From: Taibaiella sp. | Lineage (GTDB): Bacteria; Bacteroidota; Bacteroidia; Chitinophagales; Chitinophagaceae | Assembly: GCA_019638495.1 (NCBI GenBank) | Contig: JAHBTQ010000001.1 | Coordinates: forward strand, 992,001 to 1,056,000 | Reading direction: 5' to 3' | Length of the DNA: 64,000 nt | Part shown: piece by piece, positions 61,309 to 64,000 of the stretch | Numbering within the stretch: the stretch's first letter is position 1 | Layout of the letters: each line of letters begins with the position of its first letter | Program-made: the position numbers and the translations under genes | The notes under the pieces: model-generated | Told to the model about the DNA's origin: nothing | Database searches by the model: none | What the model saw: the letters and a program-made list of their open reading frames with translations, nothing else

Positions 61309-63096
61309 TTACGGGTGCAGCCACTTGAGTGTGACCGCTGTGTGTTCATTTTCAAGGCGCACAAGGTATAAGCCTGGCTGCAGATCATGAGCCGGTATCT
61401 GTTCCGGCGCATTACCTGACCACCTGCTGGAGAATATTCGTCTTCCTGCCACGTCTGACACAATTACATTTACAGCAGATGCCAGCGCCCTGCTACTGTG
61501 TAATGCCGCAGTGCTGCCTCCATCGTAGGACAGCCAGAATTCACTTGCTTCCATCACAGGGCCATTCACCGAAAGCGGTGCCATTGCCGACATTCCGGGA
61601 CAAGACCCTGAATCAACCTTAACTGTATAAACCCCCGGCGTGGAATAAATGTAGGTGTTGTTGGTTGCTCCCGGTATGGGTGTTCCGCTCAAATGCCATT
61701 GGTAGGAGGCATATACCGGGGGTACGGAGAGTGACGAACCTGATACCGTTATAACGGGAGAGGGCGAGGATTTTACGAGTACTGTTTGACTATGATTTGT
61801 ATACGCACAGTTGCCAAATGCGGTAAGATTCACAGTGTAGGTGCCCGGTGTTGCAAAGCACCTGGTAATAGTATCGGCGTTGTCTGTGGCTACTGCGCCC
61901 GGTCCGGAGAATGTCCAGCGAATGCTATCTGCGGCGCTTGTTGTAAGGTTGACGGCCGTTATGCAGCTATCCTTACACACGGTATCTGCGTCTGACGAAA
62001 AAGAGGCCATAGGCACTGAGTAGACGATCCTGCGCACCCGGTGGTTCCACAGGTCAAAAATGTAGAGGTTGCCGCAGCCATCTTTTGTGATCGTGTGTGG
62101 ATAGTACAGTTGCGCTGCCGTTGGTGAGCCGCCATCGCCACTGAATCCGCCTATGCCTGTGCCGGCTATCGTGGTTATTACTCCTGCGCTGTTGATCTTG
62201 CGGATACGATGGTTGTTTTCATCCGCCACGTAGTAGTTGCCAATTCCGTCGGGCACTATAAGACTGGGGAACGTGAACTGGGCTGCAGATGCTGGTCCGC
62301 CATCACCGGAGAACCCGGGTGTCCCTGTGCCGGCGATAGTCGTAATAATTCCTGTGGCAGCACTTATCCTGCGGATGCGATTATTGTGGGAGTCGCAGAT
62401 TATGATATTTCCTACGGAATCTATAAAGAAACCTCCGGGGGTGAAACCGGCCGCTGTTGCAGGCCCGCCGTCGCCGCTGAAAGCCATGGAGCCATTGCCG
62501 GCGATGGTGCGTATTATGCCAAACGTATCAATTTTGCGCAGGCGGTTATTGCCCCAGTCGCAAATAAGGATATTGCCGGTGTCGTCAACTATTGCCCGGT
62601 CAGCGTTATTAAAAAGAGCAGCGATAGCCGGACCGCCATCACCACCGAACCCGAATCCCGCCCCGGCAATATTCGTGATAATACCTGCCGGATTTACTTT
62701 GTGAATCACGAAAGGGGTTGCGATATACATATTGCCGTGCTTGTCGAAGGAAACGGAACTGGGGCCACTTATTCCCGCTGCGGTAGCAGGTATGCCCGGG
62801 CTCCATGGCGCCGTGGACCCATTGCCGGCTACTGTGGTGATAATGCCACCCGGAGTCACTTTGCGCACGCGGTCGTTAAGGTTGTCGGGGATATAAAGAT
62901 TGCCCAAGGTGTCAAAGCAGCCATATGCGGGGTTGGAAAGGGTAGCTGTGGTAGCCGGGCCACCATCACCGCTAAAGCTACCCATCATAAAACCTGTGGG
63001 GCCACTGCCCGCCACAGTGGTGATGGTTTGTGCACTAAGTTGAAATGAGATCAAGGCAAATAAAGCCGCTAAAAGGCTGGTACGATTTAGATTCAT
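61309..63096 (-). CDS. Secreted NHL-repeat protein with T9SS sorting domain
   Basis: A 595-residue exported protein (MNLNRTSLLAALFALISFQL, cut near SAQ). Residues about 22-350 hold six or seven NHL blades (FSGDGGPATAA, then RIRKI, then ITTIAGTG). Next is a PKD-like domain (DSIRWTFSGPGAVATDNADT) and an Ig-like part. The last 75 residues resemble a T9SS type A domain (VSDVAGRRIFSSRW, LQPGLYLVRL) and end LKWLHP. Paralogue of the genes at 9644 and 37451. It lies between two RAYT-type repeat clusters. Confidence 0.86.
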   Translation of the reverse strand: MNLNRTSLLAALFALISFQLSAQTITTVAGSGPTGFMMGSFSGDGGPATTATLSNPAYGCFDTLGNLYIPDNLNDRVRKVTPGGIITTVAGNGSTAPWSPGIPATAAGISGPSSVSFDKHGNMYIATPFVIHKVNPAGIITNIAGAGFGFGGDGGPAIAALFNNADRAIVDDTGNILICDWGNNRLRKIDTFGIIRTIAGNGSMAFSGDGGPATAAGFTPGGFFIDSVGNIIICDSHNNRIRRISAATGIITTIAGTGTPGFSGDGGPASAAQFTFPSLIVPDGIGNYYVADENNHRIRKINSAGVITTIAGTGIGGFSGDGGSPTAAQLYYPHTITKDGCGNLYIFDLWNHRVRRIVYSVPMASFSSDADTVCKDSCITAVNLTTSAADSIRWTFSGPGAVATDNADTITRCFATPGTYTVNLTAFGNCAYTNHSQTVLVKSSPSPVITVSGSSLSVPPVYASYQWHLSGTPIPGATNNTYIYSTPGVYTVKVDSGSCPGMSAMAPLSVNGPVMEASEFWLSYDGGSTAALHSSRALASAVNVIVSDVAGRRIFSSRWSGNAPEQIPAHDLQPGLYLVRLENEHTAVTLKWLHP

Positions 63097-63159
63097 AAAG
63101 GTGTTTTTGGTGTATAGGTATTGAGCGTCAAAAATTATGCCAAGGATTTAGAGTTTCCG

Positions 63160-63301
63160 CCGTTATTGGTGTTCTTCACCAACAACCAGCACATGGGCAT
63201 TTTGTGCATTCGTATCAATATTTCCCCCTGGTCGAAGCGTCTCGCTTCGTCCTCGCCACTGCAAGCGTCTCGCTTGCGAAACAAAATAGCTAATTTCAAC
63301 T
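63160..63301 (+). repeat. Three-hairpin repeat, copy 2
   Basis: TTGGTG/CACCAA at 63166-63182, CGAAGCG TCT CGCTTCG at 63233-63249, GCAAGCG TCT CGCTTGC at 63261-63277. It runs straight into the ATG of the RAYT remnant at 63302. Confidence 0.85.
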
Positions 63302-63406
63302 ATGGGTCTTAAATACCGCATACGCGACCAGCGTGAACTGTACTTCGTTACGTTCACAGTCATTGATTGGATAGATTTGTTTATCCGCGATTATTACCGC
63401 GAAATC
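63302..63406 (+). pseudogene. N-terminal remnant of a REP-associated tyrosine transposase (RAYT)
   Basis: The first 35 codons read MGLKYRIRDQRELYFVTFTV followed by IDWIDLFIRDYYREI, the usual N terminus of Bacteroidota RAYT/IS200-like Y1 transposases. After that the frame enters an inverted copy of the flanking repeat and the HxH and catalytic Tyr regions are missing. It is therefore a truncated gene. RAYTs act on REP hairpins, which fits the flanking hairpin repeats. Confidence 0.8.
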
Positions 63407-63465
63407 TTCCCGAGACGCTTCCATGTGTCAGGACGAAGCGAGACGCTTAGACCAGGCGGGAAATA
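63407..63465 (-). repeat. Three-hairpin repeat, inverted partial copy
   Basis: On the minus strand it reads TTTCCCGCCTGGTCTAAGCG, TCTCGCTTCGTCC, and GGAAGCGTCTCGGG, matching the middle of copy 2 in reverse. Together with copy 2 it brackets the RAYT remnant as an inverted pair. Confidence 0.8.
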
Positions 63466-63490
63466 CTTTTTCATTTCGCTTGCTTTTAAT

Positions 63491-63575
63491 AGGAGGTTAC
63501 AGAATATAAACTGTACATCAATACAAAAAAGACAGTGTCCGGTGTGCAATGGTTGGCGGTAGACAAGATTGGGTT
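63491..63575 (+). repeat. Second dispersed repeat, copy 2
   Basis: Matches 61102-61185 through the words GTTACAG-ATATAAACTG, ACATCAATAC, AAAAGACAGTG and CAATGGTTGGCGG. Confidence 0.7.
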
Positions 63576-63599
63576 TGGTGGATTACACTTGCCGGGTCA

Positions 63600-63697
63600 C
63601 CCCCTAGTCGAAGCATCTCGCTTCGTCCTCGCCTTTACAAGCTTCTTGCTTGCGAAATAAAATAGTTAATTTCAAGTATGGGTCTTAAATATCCTCG
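63600..63697 (+). repeat. Three-hairpin repeat, copy 3 (partial), with RAYT start
   Basis: CGAAGC/GCTTCG and CAAGC/GCTTG hairpins, then AATAGTTAATTTCAAGTATG and GGTCTTAAATA, which are the last bases of copy 2 plus the first five codons (MGLKY) of RAYT. The frame then leaves the transposase sequence. No gene was seen between 63407 and 63749. Confidence 0.75.
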
Positions 63698-63749
63698 GAG
63701 GAAAGAGGAAATAGAGAAATGACCACATGCTTGTTAAAGAGTTTTGTCA

Positions 63750-64000
63750 ATGCAAGTAAAAATTGAAGTAGACAAATATTGTCTCTCCGTTGCAAGAATA
63801 CCTGGCGAAAAATCCGATGATTTTGAGGCGTGGGTATACTTAATTGAAAACATGCTGACGTTGATGTTTGAGCGGGCGAATATCGCCTTGTACATTGGAT
63901 ATCCTCATTCGAAATGTATTTTCGACGATGTGGAAGGAGAGGTGCTTCGTTACCGTGTTGGTTCAGATCGCAGTGCTTTCAAACTAATTAATAGTTGTTC
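63750..64000 (+). CDS. Unknown protein, N-terminal part (cut by window edge)
   Basis: The frame is open from an ATG at 63750 to the end of the window (83 full codons): MQVKIEVDKYCLSVARIPGE, then DDFEAWVYLIENMLTLMFER, then IALYIGYPHSKCIFDDVEGE. It is more A/T-rich than the neighbouring genes and follows a repeat cluster, so recent transfer is possible. I recognise no family. Length and function cannot be judged. Confidence 0.55.
   Translation, partial: MQVKIEVDKYCLSVARIPGEKSDDFEAWVYLIENMLTLMFERANIALYIGYPHSKCIFDDVEGEVLRYRVGSDRSAFKLINSC

Noticed and set aside
62209..63048. 279-codon open frame on the plus strand antisense to the NHL gene
   Set aside because: A shadow of the NHL repeats; the same kind of antisense frame appears over the other two NHL paralogues.
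63407..63562. Extension of the RAYT remnant as one 86-residue protein
   Set aside because: After residue 35 the frame reads an inverted copy of the flanking repeat (SGRSETLRPG), not transposase sequence, so it is not an intact gene.
60320..63700. CRISPR array suggested by the repeated hairpin words
   Set aside because: Copies are long, few, unevenly spaced and in both orientations, with no regular spacers and no cas genes.

Overview
The window reads as chromosomal DNA of a Bacteroidota bacterium, most likely from the Chitinophagales/Sphingobacteriia side (that placement is inference). The evidence is direct: at least six proteins end in a type IX secretion (T9SS) C-terminal sorting domain, one ends in a gliding-motility-associated (CHU_C) domain, there is an orphan GldN-like protein, many upstream regions carry the Bacteroidota -7 promoter element TAnnTTTG, and the window holds a Bacteroidota-type DUF2795 protein, a DUF6089 barrel and a RAYT transposase remnant. 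I saw no rRNA, tRNA or CRISPR array.

Layout. 1-9.6 kb is mostly housekeeping on the minus strand: an ABC exporter (permease cut by the window edge), an SDR/acyl-CoA-ligase pair, a Cys-cluster protein, a CPBP protease, a LolD-like ATPase, uppP and queE. 9.6-16.2 kb holds an NHL-repeat secreted protein, the decayed start of a duplicated response regulator next to its intact copy, folD, and three tandem paralogous lipoproteins. 16.2-25.1 kb carries a UvrD-type helicase-nuclease with a probable Fe-S nuclease domain, a DUF3050 protein, a Kazal-type lipoprotein, a bestrophin channel, a Crp-like regulator, a GAF histidine kinase and the orphan GldN-like protein. 25.1-29.1 kb has two membrane transport proteins, phosphosulfolactate synthase (comA) and lpxB. 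29.1-34.7 kb holds two secreted beta-propeller-like proteins around a histidine kinase/response regulator pair. 35-37.4 kb is a two-gene monooxygenase/acetyltransferase-like operon. 37.4-47.6 kb has a 1199-residue NHL/Ig-like protein, an orphan ExbD, gcvP, a DUF6089 barrel and lepB. 48-54.7 kb is a two-gene unit: a roughly 1590-residue glycine-rich, PKD-like T9SS protein followed by an OmpA/TSP3 barrel protein. 54.9-60.2 kb has cmk, a Cys/Lys-rich secreted peptide, psd, two barrel proteins and a PaaE-like reductase.

The last 4 kb (60.3-63.7 kb) is repeat-rich. A three-hairpin repeat occurs in three direct copies and one inverted copy, and two direct copies run into the start of a REP-associated tyrosine transposase (RAYT) gene truncated at different points. 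A second dispersed repeat occurs twice.

How the genes fit together. A large share of the window serves the cell envelope: lipid and peptidoglycan precursors (lpxB, uppP, psd), export machinery (lepB, GldN-like protein, LolD-like ATPase) and many secreted or outer-membrane products. Short G/C-rich palindromes are scattered between genes, and in two cases (lolD-like, cmk) they appear to have become the C-terminal codons of a conserved gene. No clearly new multi-gene defence or mobile system was found. The strongest unusual signals are the REP/RAYT debris, the decayed response-regulator duplicate, the repeat-derived protein tails, the orphan GldN-like protein and the comA/TauE pair.
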